Assembly (NCBI GenBank): GCA_964583095.1 | Contig: CAZOVB010000011.1 | Coordinates: 1-64,000, forward strand | Length of the DNA stretch: 64,000 nucleotides | Direction: 5' to 3' | Origin: CAZOVB01 sp964583095 | GTDB taxonomy: Bacteria; Planctomycetota; Phycisphaerae; SM23-33 | Part shown: one piece after another, positions 7,893 to 16,539 of the stretch | Position numbering within the stretch: position 1 is the first letter of the stretch | Layout: every line of letters starts with the position of its first letter | Translations under genes and position numbers: made by a program | Notes under the pieces: model-generated | What the model saw: only the letters and a program-made list of their open reading frames with translations | Told to the model about the DNA's origin: nothing | Databases searched by the model: none

Positions 7893-9500
7893 TTGGCCCC
7901 TTCCAGAAAAGCAAAACCGGTTCTCGTCGCTCTGACGGCCTTAATCGCCGTCGCCGCTGCCCTTGCGCTGTTGACCTGGGCGGCGCGGGTCAATTACCTG
8001 CTCTTCCACAGCGTGGTGGAACTGTTCTCGGTAGCGGTGGCCTGGACTGTCTTTGCCGTGCTGATCAACGCACGCAAGTTTCTCCGCGACAGCGGCCTGC
8101 TTTTTCTGGGCGGGGCGTACCTGCTGGTGGGGTCCCTGGATCTGCTTCACACCCTCAGCTACGACGGCATGGGCGTATTCCCGCATCGCAGCGCGAACCT
8201 GCCTACGCAGTTCTGGATTGTCGCAAGAGGCTTCGAGGCGGCCTCGCTGCTCATCGCAGCCTGGTTGACCCAACGTTCCCTGAGCCGTGGGGGATTCCGG
8301 TGGGTCCTGCTGGGCCAGGTGGTGTTCGCAGCGGCCTTGGTGGGGGTGGTATTTGCGGGATACTTCCCGGCCTGCTTCGTCCCGGGTCGCGGCCTGACGG
8401 GCTTCAAGATCGCAGCCGAGTACCTCATCTGCGCCTGCCTCCTGTTGGCGGGGGTTGTATTCTACCGGCAGCGCAAGCGCATGGATCCCCAGCTCCTGCA
8501 CCTGCTGATCGCCTCGGTGGGTTTGACGATTGCTTCGGAGTTGGCCTTTACACTCTACGGGGATGTCTTCGGTGTGATGAATCTCGTCGGTCACCTGCTC
8601 AAGCTCGGCTCGTTTCTGCTGATCTACGTCAGCTTCGTCCGGATCGGGCTCGAAAGACCGTACGAGACCCTCTTCCGTTCCTTCCGGGAGGAGGAGCAGC
8701 AGAATCGGCAACTGGAAAAGCGCATCCACGACGCCCGGCGAATGGAAAGCCTGGGCGTGATGGCCGAGGGAATCGCTCACGACTTCAACAATCTCCTGGC
8801 TGCGATCATGGGCAACGCCGAACTGGCCGCCCAGGCAGCCCGAACCGGGGCCGACCAGCAGGAGAACTTTGACGCGATTGTCCAGGCAAGCCGCCGGGCA
8901 GAGCAATTGACCCAGAAGATGCTCGCCTACACCGGAACGATCCATCTTCGTCCCGAACCGGTGCAACTGGGTCGGGTCTGCCGGCAACTCCAGGAGGTTG
9001 TCGGACACCTGGATACCCGGGTCCGGCTCAATTGGGAGCTTCAAGAGGACCTGCCCGCCGTCTGCGCCGATCCCGAGCAGATCCGACAGGTGGTGGCTGC
9101 ACTGCTTCAAAACGCCCTGGAAGCCCTGGAAGGCTCCGGCGGGAGAGTGACCATACGTACCGCCCTGGCCGAGGTCGCCGACGGGCAGATCGTCGGGGCC
9201 GGCCAGATCGATCCGCTGCCCCCGGGCAGCTACTGCATGCTTCAGATCGAAGACGACGGCCAGGGCATGGATGAAGAGACGCTTTCCTTTGCACTGGACC
9301 CGTTCTTCTCCACCCGCTTCACCGGACGCGGGCTGGGGCTCCCAGCCGTGCACGGCATTCTCAAGACGCACAAGGGCGCCTTGACCCTGGATTCCTCACC
9401 GGGCAAGGGTACCGTTGTGACCGTTTACCTGCCGGCCCTGCGCGAGCCGGTCTCCGAGGGGGCCCTCGATCCGGTCCTTCCCGAGCCGATCGGAGTATAG
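7893..9500 (+). CDS. MASE3-domain membrane histidine kinase
   Basis: A 535-residue sensor kinase. The first 250 residues carry about seven membrane helices with MASE3 hallmarks: LLHTLSYDGMGVF and the NLPTQFWIVAR loop, followed by EAASLL. A coiled linker (about 265-285) leads to the dimerisation domain with phosphoacceptor H in GIAHDFNNLLA (H near 296). The N-box (LLQNALEAL), G1 (DDGQGM) and G2 (GRGLGL) of an HATPase follow. HDFNN is typical of NtrB/hybrid-type kinases. There is no receiver domain on the protein and no response regulator beside it, so its partner lies elsewhere. The TTG start at 7893 is inferred from the position of the first helix and a GGAGG 14 bases upstream. Confidence 0.85.
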   Translation: MAPSRKAKPVLVALTALIAVAAALALLTWAARVNYLLFHSVVELFSVAVAWTVFAVLINARKFLRDSGLLFLGGAYLLVGSLDLLHTLSYDGMGVFPHRSANLPTQFWIVARGFEAASLLIAAWLTQRSLSRGGFRWVLLGQVVFAAALVGVVFAGYFPACFVPGRGLTGFKIAAEYLICACLLLAGVVFYRQRKRMDPQLLHLLIASVGLTIASELAFTLYGDVFGVMNLVGHLLKLGSFLLIYVSFVRIGLERPYETLFRSFREEEQQNRQLEKRIHDARRMESLGVMAEGIAHDFNNLLAAIMGNAELAAQAARTGADQQENFDAIVQASRRAEQLTQKMLAYTGTIHLRPEPVQLGRVCRQLQEVVGHLDTRVRLNWELQEDLPAVCADPEQIRQVVAALLQNALEALEGSGGRVTIRTALAEVADGQIVGAGQIDPLPPGSYCMLQIEDDGQGMDEETLSFALDPFFSTRFTGRGLGLPAVHGILKTHKGALTLDSSPGKGTVVTVYLPALREPVSEGALDPVLPEPIGV

Positions 9501-9507
9501 GTGCGTA

Positions 9508-10597
9508 CTACCGGCCCTGGCTTTCCAGCCATGCCCAGTCGATCTCCACACCCATGCCGGGGGCGTTGCCGACGGGGACGAAGCCCCGGCTGTCAGCCAG
9601 CGGCTCGGGGCTCAGTCTTCCGGGCTTGTGCACCTCATGGTCGCCCAGGTGGAAGGTCTCGTAGTACTTGAGGAAAGATTCCTCGCAGGCCCCCATCAGG
9701 GGCAGGCTGTAGGCATCGCCCACGTGAATTTCCAGTTTCACCCCGGCCTGGCGGGAGGCGCGGGCGAAGCGGACGCAGGCGGTGAAGCCCCCGTAGGCCG
9801 GGTCGATCCTCGCGATGTCGCAGGCCTTTCTATCCAGCCAGGCCTGGCGCTGCAGGTGACAGCCGGGCGTGGTCTCGGTCGTGCAGATCGGGATCTCCAG
9901 GGCTTCCTTCAGGCGAAGATAATCCTCGATGCGGTCCTCGGTCTCCATCATGGGCGACTCGTACCACTCGTAACCCAGATCCTGAACGATCCTGCCGACG
10001 CGCAGGGCCTCTTCGAGGCTGTAGCTGCAGAAGTTGTCGGTCATCAGGGCCAGGCCGCTCACGTCCCGGGCCACCGCCTCGTAGAGTTCGATATCCCGCT
10101 GAGGGTAGCCGACCTGCTCGCCCCAGACATCGGTGAAGGTGATGTAGGGGTGGATCTTGTAGCCGTGGTATCCGCGGGCCCGGCACTGTCGGCCCAGTTC
10201 GACATATTCCTGCGGCGTCCCGACGTTAAAGGCTGTGGAAAGATACGCGGGGATCCTGTCTCGCTCTCGTCCCAGCAGGTCGCAGACGCTGCTCTGCTTG
10301 CTCCGGGCCCAGAGGTCCCAGAGGGCGATGTCGCACAGCGAGAGCAGTTCCAGTTCCGCCCCGGCCGGGTGCAGAGCGTCCCAGGCATCCTCGGGGCCCG
10401 TCGATCCGCATTCCGGTCAGGATCTCCCCGGCCCGGCGGGTCGCCTCGGGGGCAAAAGGCTTGCGGATGTGCAGCACGGCCCCGCCGCGAGAGCCCTGGT
10501 CGCTCTCCAATGCTGCCGCGGCCACGTAACGCTGGTTCCCGCCACGGTCGCGCCGCTCCTGGGCGAAGCAGTACCCGTTGACCCGCTGGATTCTCAT
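9508..10597 (-). pseudogene. Enolase-superfamily (mandelate racemase/muconate lactonising) enzyme, frameshifted
   Basis: This encodes a sugar-acid dehydratase-like enzyme. The N-terminal capping domain starts MRIQRVNGYCF at 10597 and reads to LTGMRIDGP. The frame then breaks in a GGGG run at 10393-10396. Removing one base restores DAWDALHPAGAELELLSL and the barrel: GYHGYKIHPY, LMTDNFCSYSLEEALRV, YEWYESPM, CTTETTPG and ARIDPAYGGFTACVRF. The length of 1090 bases is one more than a multiple of three, and the corrected product would be 362 residues, normal for the family. It is the last gene of the minus-strand operon, 11 bases after the Asp-box lipoprotein. A homopolymer sequencing error is as likely as a real mutation. 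The C-terminal 188 residues remain open from a GTG at 10074. Confidence 0.8.
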
Positions 10598-10608
10598 CGT
10601 CGCCAATC

Positions 10609-11721
10609 CTATTCCACCAGGGGGGCGGGCAGTCGCATCCGCTCGGCCGTCCACCAGTAGCGCGAGGCGAAGAGCATTCCGGTATCCACGTCCCATCCGA
10701 AGCAGGCCGTGGGATGCACCACGTTGTAGCTCTTGGAGAAGGGGCCCTCGCCGGGAACGTGCGGATCGGCGAGCTTGACCCACTGTTTGCCCCCGTCGGC
10801 CGTCGCCCAGAAGCCGTCGCGCGTAACGACCATCATCTGGCGCTCCTCGTTGCCGAAGTACGGGCCCCACAGGGCGCCGTTGAGCTTGCCCCCGGTGTGG
10901 CGCCAGGTCTTCCCGCCGTCGGTGCTGACGATCACGCCGCTCTGGACGGTCCAATAGAAGTTCTTGCCCCAGCGCTTGGGGGTCTTGCCGGTGACAGTGA
11001 AGTCGCTGACCTTCCGGTAGGTCTTGCCCTGGTCCCGGCTGAGGTAGATGCCGTTTTCCACATCGCCCACGCTGTCGTCGATGCCGGCCACGAAGGTCCT
11101 CTCGTCGATGACACCGGGGTTGCGACAGAGGAATTCGAGCTGCTTCCAGGTTTGCCCGCCATCGGTGCTGAGCCACTGCTGGGGCGCCCCGTGATGGCGC
11201 TTGGCCAGGATGACCTGCGGATTGTCCGAGGCCCAGTTGGCCATGCCCCAACTGAACCCGTCGTGGGCCTGGAGCGAAGGCTTCTGGAAAGGCGTCCAGG
11301 TCTCGCCCCCGTCGATGCTCAGGGCCATGGACGGCTCGGGGATGTTCTTGTGCTTGATCTCGAAGATGATCAGCCCGTTGGTGGTCGGGTCCACATTGAC
11401 GCTGAAGCCGCCGTAGGTCCTGCCCGTTACGCCGGCGGTGGTGTCGGCCTTCCAGGTCTGGCCGTAGTCGTCGCTGACAAGCAGCGGGAAGGTCCCGTTG
11501 CCGGTGAGAATCAGGCGATCCATTCCCGGCAGAAACGCCAGCGAGCCGGTGCGGGAGAACCCCGCATCCGAGACATTCAGATCGGGAAACTGCCGCCCGA
11601 TTCGGCTGGACATGCTTTCCCACTGGTGGGTCCGGGCCAGGCCGGTTGTCACGGCGGGATCTTGAGATCCGCAACCTGTAAGCAGCAGGGCAATCGTCAA
11701 AAACAGAAGCGTCGTGCGCAC
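10609..11721 (-). CDS. Asp-box (BNR) repeat beta-propeller lipoprotein, sialidase-like fold
   Basis: A 370-residue exported lipoprotein. The GTG at 11721 follows AAAGGA at 6 bases, and the signal peptide ends in the lipobox LLLTGC. Six Asp-box repeats are visible (SDDYGQTW, SIDGGETW, STDGGQTW, SRDQGKTY, STDGGKTW, TADGGKQW), which indicates a six- or seven-bladed propeller of the sialidase/photosystem-stability-factor type. I see no sialidase arginine triad or FRIP motif, so the activity is unknown. A carbohydrate-binding or lyase role is possible. It is clearly paralogous to the protein at 28529-29599. It lies in the operon between a small protein and an enolase-superfamily gene. Confidence 0.82.
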   Translation of the reverse strand: MRTTLLFLTIALLLTGCGSQDPAVTTGLARTHQWESMSSRIGRQFPDLNVSDAGFSRTGSLAFLPGMDRLILTGNGTFPLLVSDDYGQTWKADTTAGVTGRTYGGFSVNVDPTTNGLIIFEIKHKNIPEPSMALSIDGGETWTPFQKPSLQAHDGFSWGMANWASDNPQVILAKRHHGAPQQWLSTDGGQTWKQLEFLCRNPGVIDERTFVAGIDDSVGDVENGIYLSRDQGKTYRKVSDFTVTGKTPKRWGKNFYWTVQSGVIVSTDGGKTWRHTGGKLNGALWGPYFGNEERQMMVVTRDGFWATADGGKQWVKLADPHVPGEGPFSKSYNVVHPTACFGWDVDTGMLFASRYWWTAERMRLPAPLVE

Positions 11722-11744
11722 GAGGAATCCTTTCGTTTCTCGGG

Positions 11745-11960
11745 TCAGTCCGTGTCGTTCGAGCCGTCGGGTGTGTTGTCCGCGGCTTTGTGTCGGTGAT
11801 AAAGATGATACGCGCAGTCGGGCCCGATCAGCTTTCGGGCGCTGAGGTGGGGCAGGCGGATTTTGCCCCGGAGGATCATCCGCTTGTAGTTGTACATGCG
11901 TCGCATGGCCGCGGCGGGGCCTTCCGTGTCGTCTGCATGTTCCGGGTCTTTGTCGGGCAT
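11745..11960 (-). CDS. Small hypothetical protein
   Basis: A 71-residue hydrophilic protein with a basic middle (RRMYNYKRMILRGKIR) and an acidic C-terminus. I do not recognise it. Support comes from its position: it fills the space between the GH36-like gene (60 bases upstream) and the Asp-box lipoprotein gene (23 bases downstream) on the same strand. It also has a GGAG-type site 11 bases before its ATG. Confidence 0.45.
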   Translation of the reverse strand: MPDKDPEHADDTEGPAAAMRRMYNYKRMILRGKIRLPHLSARKLIGPDCAYHLYHRHKAADNTPDGSNDTD

Positions 11961-12020
11961 GTCTTCTCGCTCCGGTCAGACCTGCTTGAGCTTGCGATAT
12001 TGCATTGCGACTGCCTTTCT

Positions 12021-14114
12021 TCACAGTGTCTGATTCGGCGACCAGCCGGGATCTTCGATGCCGGCCGGGGGAATCAGGTCGTAGTGTACCAGCGCTGCTT
12101 TCGAGGTCATTCGAACCTGGACCTTGCCGTCGATCATCTCGAAATCGGCCTGGCCCTCCACGCATCGCAGGTGCAGATGCGAGAGATCGTCGATCCACTG
12201 CGGCTGGATGTTCTTGGTATCCTCCCGGCAGTGGAGCTGCTTGAAGAGCACGAGAATCCCGCTTCGCGTCTGGGTGTCGTGGAACTGCCACCCATCCCAG
12301 CCGTCGCGGTTCCCGGGCTGCTCGAAGAGCGACCAGTAGTCCTTGTTGAGGTACCGGCGGAAGTTCCTGAACAGCCCGATCGCCCGTGCGGCGTCGCTCA
12401 GGTCCTGCCGGCTCCACTGGGAGACGACCTTGTTGAAGCTCAGGCTCCCGGCGAACTGGCTCAGGAAGTTGTGCATCCCCACGCCGGGATGCTCCTTGTA
12501 CGCCCCGGCCGTGCCCAAAAAGTTCGTGATATACGTCGAGGGCAGGATCCAGTTCAGGCAGGTTCGATACGCACGCGCCCGGTCGCTGTTGGGCTCTTCG
12601 CCCTGGCTGCAGTTTACCGGGGTGTAGTCGGCGATGAACAGCGTGTGGGCGCGTCGCAGAACGCCCAGGTTCACCATCGAGCCCCCTCCGCCGCACCACT
12701 CGATCCAGACGTGGCCATGCCGGCGAAGGAACTCGTCGTAGACCATGTCCGAGCCGATGAAGTGACGCAGCTCCTTCAGGCCGCGGCGGTCGTCTTCCTC
12801 CAGGGCGTTCCAGTAGCGCGTTCTCGGGTCGGTGTTCATGTCGTGCCACAGGTACGACGCCCCGTGTTCGACAACCAGCTTTTCGAGCATCTCCAGCTTG
12901 AACTTCCTGCCCGACTCGGTGCCCATGTCGATGTAACTCATGTCCCAGGCGTTGTCGTTGGGGGCCTCGTGCTGGTAGGGGATCAAAAAGTCGCCCTTGT
13001 TCTTGTGCGATTCGGTAAAGACATTGATCCTCGGGTCGTACCAGAGGCCCAGGAGCATGTTCCGCTGGGCGAGCTTGTCCGCAAAAGCATTGAGCCCATC
13101 GGGGAAGCGCGATGGATCCGCTTCGAGCAGGCCGTTCTGCTCCCACCAGGCGCTGATCTCATAGGCTTCGACGCTCTGTGTGCCCGGGAACATCTCCCGG
13201 AGTTGCTCCAGCGTAAAGGGCGTTTTGGTCCCCGTGGGAGGCCTGTACCAGCAGGAAGCGAAAACCAGGTTCTCCACGCCCAGCGAGGCCAGCAGGTCCA
13301 CTTCGCGATCCAGGCCCTCGCGGGTGAACTGGGGAATGCTGCCCCCGATGGCGTGACAGCCGATCGCGGGATCCGGCTTTTGGCCATTGATTTTCGGGAG
13401 AAACTCGCGGTAGATCGTACGCCGCAGCGCGACGCACCCTTGCTCCACGCTGCCGGCAAAGCTGCCCATCGACACCGGGGGAAGCTGTACTTCCTCGCCC
13501 TGGAACATCTTGAAATCCAGGAAGGGCAGCTCGATCCAGACCCTCGCTTCGTCGCCCTCCAAACCGGCCCGCATCCGCCAGGATCCCGACCATTCCTGTC
13601 CGAGCCAGATCCCCTCCGAGCCGGTATAGAGCAGCCAGATGGGTGTGTAGTAGACCGAAGATCGCCCGCGAAGGTCTTCCAGCTCGACCGCCTCATCGGC
13701 AAGATCGCTGTCCCACATCCGGTACTCTCGCGGCGGGAAGCGGTGCCCGGCCTGGTTCTTGCCGTCCTCGTCGTAGACGAACCCGCCGTTAAAGCCGCGA
13801 AGCATCGGCTTTTCGCAGGAGGCGGAAAGATCCAGGATGCGGACACGGCTGATCCGCTGGGCCGGTGACTTCCGGGCCGACAAACGGAAACGGAAGGTCA
13901 GCAGGTTGCAGGCCGGCACGTGCGTAGCTTCGAGGATCACCCAGATCGGCGCCTGGGCAGTGCGGTAGACCAGGGTCGTCTCGGCGCGGTCCTCGAGCGA
14001 TTTCTTTCGGCTGTGCTGAAACTCCAGCCGGGCCGGCTCGTCATCCAGCAGAAAAGAGATCGGCGGATTCACTCCGGTTTCCAGTTGCTCCAGCAGGGCT
14101 TTGAGGTCAATCAT
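12021..14114 (-). CDS. GH36-like alpha-galactosidase
   Basis: A 697-residue glycoside hydrolase related to family 36 (melibiase) with the layout beta-sandwich, TIM barrel, C-terminal sheet. The barrel shows SCWYRPPTG, then LLGLWYDPRINVF. The nucleophile motif is YLWHDMNTD (aspartate near 423; family consensus KWD-N). The acid/base region is WIEWCGGGGSM followed by TLFIADYTPVNCSQ (about 467-500). There is no signal peptide, so it should be cytoplasmic and act on imported oligosaccharides. Its ATG overlaps the stop of the upstream beta-helix gene by four bases, which indicates translational coupling. Alpha-galactosidase is the best guess; related GH36-like enzymes act on other alpha-linked sugars. 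Confidence 0.8.
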   Translation of the reverse strand: MIDLKALLEQLETGVNPPISFLLDDEPARLEFQHSRKKSLEDRAETTLVYRTAQAPIWVILEATHVPACNLLTFRFRLSARKSPAQRISRVRILDLSASCEKPMLRGFNGGFVYDEDGKNQAGHRFPPREYRMWDSDLADEAVELEDLRGRSSVYYTPIWLLYTGSEGIWLGQEWSGSWRMRAGLEGDEARVWIELPFLDFKMFQGEEVQLPPVSMGSFAGSVEQGCVALRRTIYREFLPKINGQKPDPAIGCHAIGGSIPQFTREGLDREVDLLASLGVENLVFASCWYRPPTGTKTPFTLEQLREMFPGTQSVEAYEISAWWEQNGLLEADPSRFPDGLNAFADKLAQRNMLLGLWYDPRINVFTESHKNKGDFLIPYQHEAPNDNAWDMSYIDMGTESGRKFKLEMLEKLVVEHGASYLWHDMNTDPRTRYWNALEEDDRRGLKELRHFIGSDMVYDEFLRRHGHVWIEWCGGGGSMVNLGVLRRAHTLFIADYTPVNCSQGEEPNSDRARAYRTCLNWILPSTYITNFLGTAGAYKEHPGVGMHNFLSQFAGSLSFNKVVSQWSRQDLSDAARAIGLFRNFRRYLNKDYWSLFEQPGNRDGWDGWQFHDTQTRSGILVLFKQLHCREDTKNIQPQWIDDLSHLHLRCVEGQADFEMIDGKVQVRMTSKAALVHYDLIPPAGIEDPGWSPNQTL

Positions 14115-16513
14115 TCGGTGTCCTTATCGGGTTGTTTCTTCTCACGCGGGCCGTAGTGGGGGATCGGTTTGCCGTGTTCGATAGGCCCGAGGTCCGGGGC
14201 CTTGGCGTTGTAGCTGTCGCTGACGTTGGGCACGATTGCACCTGCGTCGATGGCGACCGTGCCGTCTTTGAGGCGGAAGTCCAATCCGTCCAGGCGGTAC
14301 ATGTCCTCGCGCTGGGGTTCCGGGACGCTCACGAACAGTTCCTCATAGCCCGGGACCAGGATGCTGTGGGTTTCCTGTCCGGTCGCCTCGGCATAGGCTT
14401 CCAGCGTGACGAATGCCTTCTTGCCCTGGACGAACGGTTTTTCGGACAGCGCCTCGCGGGCCATTCGCAGTCCGTTGTAATCGCTCATCCCGCCCTGACG
14501 TGGAGCAGGCATCTGAACCATGTGTGGCTTGCCTCGACGGAAGCGGGATCGGCCCGGTGCGAACATGAACAGGTTGTTCACGAAGCGACTGTTGGAGGAG
14601 CTGTGACGGCCCAGACTCAGGTTCGAATCGAACAGGTTGTTCACCGCGATAATCGAGCTGGGCAGCTTGAACGTCGTGTCGGTGCGCCCGTTGTAGAACA
14701 CGTTGCGGATGAAATAGTAGGGGCCTCCCGGGGTGGACTGCGTCGACGGGCTGTTATTGGTGAGGAAGGCGTTCTCGAAGAATCGGCCGTTGAAGTACGA
14801 CCCGTCGGCTTCGAGGGAATTGTCACCCGAGCCGAAGACGAAGTTCCCGTAGACGTCGGCCGAGGAGGTATAGTCGTCCCTTTCGTAGCTTGTGTCGCGG
14901 TCCCACCAGCCCAGGTCGATGCCGTCCTGGAACCACTCCAGGTGGTTGTAGGCCACCACGTGGCCTTGTCCGCAGACGTTGATGCCGAAGGGCGAGACGT
15001 GCTGGTTCATGCTCATCATGCCCACACCCCGGCCGATGAAACGGTTGTCTGCGATGTACCAGTTCTTGCCGGTGCTCTCGTCGCCGTAGACGCCCATGCG
15101 GACGTTCTCGCCGTCCAGGCCGGTGACGATCAGTCCGTCGGGGGCATGGCCGAAGGGGTAGAGGCAGGTCAGGACCACGCACTCGGTGTTCTTCATCTTG
15201 ATATCGCGGATCCAGACGTGATCGGCATGGGTCGCGTCGAAGACGGCATACCTGTCGCCGCCCTCGATCATGACATCCTCATCGCCCTGGATGACGATGG
15301 GCTTGCCCGGCCGGCCTTTGACGTTCACGTCGATCGTACCGAAGGCCTCATACCACGGGCCAGCGTGCACGCCTGCGAGCCCCTCATTGCCCGACAGGTG
15401 CAGGCCCTTGACGGTCGTGTCGGCGTAAATCGGCATTGCGACCTGGTCGAATTTGCAGTTGGTGACGGTCAATCCCTCGGCTGTGTCCCAGCCGTCGTGT
15501 CCGGCGATCAGCCCGCACTGGGCGTTGCGGAAGGTCAGTCCGTCGATCCACAGGTGCCGCGTCGCGGCCACCTCGAAGATGGCCATGTTCCCGGCCCCGT
15601 CGAAGATGACCTCGCCATCCCCGGCCGCTTTGAAGAGAACCGGCTTGCCGGGGGTTCCACCGCGACGGAACCACCAGACACCCCACTTGGGCCCCTGGAA
15701 GAGCCTGTCGCGGTAATTGTACTTGTTGACTTTGTACGTTCCGCCATGGAACAGCACGGTGTCGCCGGGCTGGACGATCTGCTCGCCGCTGCGTCTGTCC
15801 AAGTTCAGGATCGGCGTCTGGTAATGGTTCAGGCGCACGGTGGGCTTCTGCTTCTTGCCCTTGTGGTCGGGGGGATAGACATGCCACGTCGTTCCGCCCT
15901 GGGGCATCTGGGGTTTGGCTGCGGTGGAGACCTTGTCCACCGGCAGGGCCCTGACGGCCTGGATGTTCGCAGAAAGCGTATACTGCCCGCCGTGGAGCCT
16001 CACGATATCCCCGGCCTGGAGCGGGCTGCTCGACGGATCCGCCAGGGCCTTTCGCCAGTTGCCCTCGCCCAGCAGGGGCTGGAGCTTGTTGCCCGAATGG
16101 CCCTCGGGATAGACGTGGTACGTCTTGCCTCCCTTTGGCATTTTTGGTGCGGTGCGGGTGGTGAAGGTCACCGTCCGCGGCGCATCACCTTCCACGCCGG
16201 CCGGGTCGACCAGCGTGAGCTGTGCCTCGTACTCCGTGCCCGGCTGGAGACCGAAAATGCTCCCGGCCAGGTAGGTCTTCTTTTCCAGGTCGATCTGCAT
16301 GAAGTCCATGCCTTTTTGCCATTCGCCCTGGCCGACCTTGCGAAACCGGATCTGCGCGGTGGTCTTGTCTCCGGCTCCGCTGACTTCCCAGTGGAAGCCG
16401 GCGCAGTGAAGCGTCGGGGGTTCGACCGTCAGCTTGCCCGGTGCAGCGGCCGAGGCGAGCGAGCAAAGGATAAACGTCAGGGTCAGAGCGACAGCAGCGT
16501 AGCGAGAGTTCAT
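14111..16513 (-). CDS. Secreted right-handed parallel beta-helix protein (paralogue 1)
   Basis: An 800-residue exported protein. ATG at 16513 follows AAAGGAAG; another in-frame ATG lies at 16531. After a signal peptide (ending near SLASAAA) comes a fibronectin-III-like domain beginning PGKLTVEPPTLHC. A long parallel beta-helix region (about 200-700) follows, with many short N- and G-rich coils such as FKAAGDGEVIFDGAGN and WYIADNRFIGRG. The closing region is KAPDLGPIEHGKPIPHYGPR. Such proteins include polysaccharide lyases, carrageenases and epimerases. It shares its whole architecture with the protein at 17976-20609, so the two arose by duplication. The catalytic type cannot be assigned. Confidence 0.85.
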   Translation of the reverse strand: MNSRYAAVALTLTFILCSLASAAAPGKLTVEPPTLHCAGFHWEVSGAGDKTTAQIRFRKVGQGEWQKGMDFMQIDLEKKTYLAGSIFGLQPGTEYEAQLTLVDPAGVEGDAPRTVTFTTRTAPKMPKGGKTYHVYPEGHSGNKLQPLLGEGNWRKALADPSSSPLQAGDIVRLHGGQYTLSANIQAVRALPVDKVSTAAKPQMPQGGTTWHVYPPDHKGKKQKPTVRLNHYQTPILNLDRRSGEQIVQPGDTVLFHGGTYKVNKYNYRDRLFQGPKWGVWWFRRGGTPGKPVLFKAAGDGEVIFDGAGNMAIFEVAATRHLWIDGLTFRNAQCGLIAGHDGWDTAEGLTVTNCKFDQVAMPIYADTTVKGLHLSGNEGLAGVHAGPWYEAFGTIDVNVKGRPGKPIVIQGDEDVMIEGGDRYAVFDATHADHVWIRDIKMKNTECVVLTCLYPFGHAPDGLIVTGLDGENVRMGVYGDESTGKNWYIADNRFIGRGVGMMSMNQHVSPFGINVCGQGHVVAYNHLEWFQDGIDLGWWDRDTSYERDDYTSSADVYGNFVFGSGDNSLEADGSYFNGRFFENAFLTNNSPSTQSTPGGPYYFIRNVFYNGRTDTTFKLPSSIIAVNNLFDSNLSLGRHSSSNSRFVNNLFMFAPGRSRFRRGKPHMVQMPAPRQGGMSDYNGLRMAREALSEKPFVQGKKAFVTLEAYAEATGQETHSILVPGYEELFVSVPEPQREDMYRLDGLDFRLKDGTVAIDAGAIVPNVSDSYNAKAPDLGPIEHGKPIPHYGPREKKQPDKDTE

Positions 16514-16539
16514 ATCCGTACTTCCTTTCATTTTGTGGA

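Noticed and set aside
11790..13868. Long plus-strand open frame opposite the GH36-like gene
   Set aside because: Shadow of the minus-strand gene; low-complexity V/G/P-rich translation without motifs.
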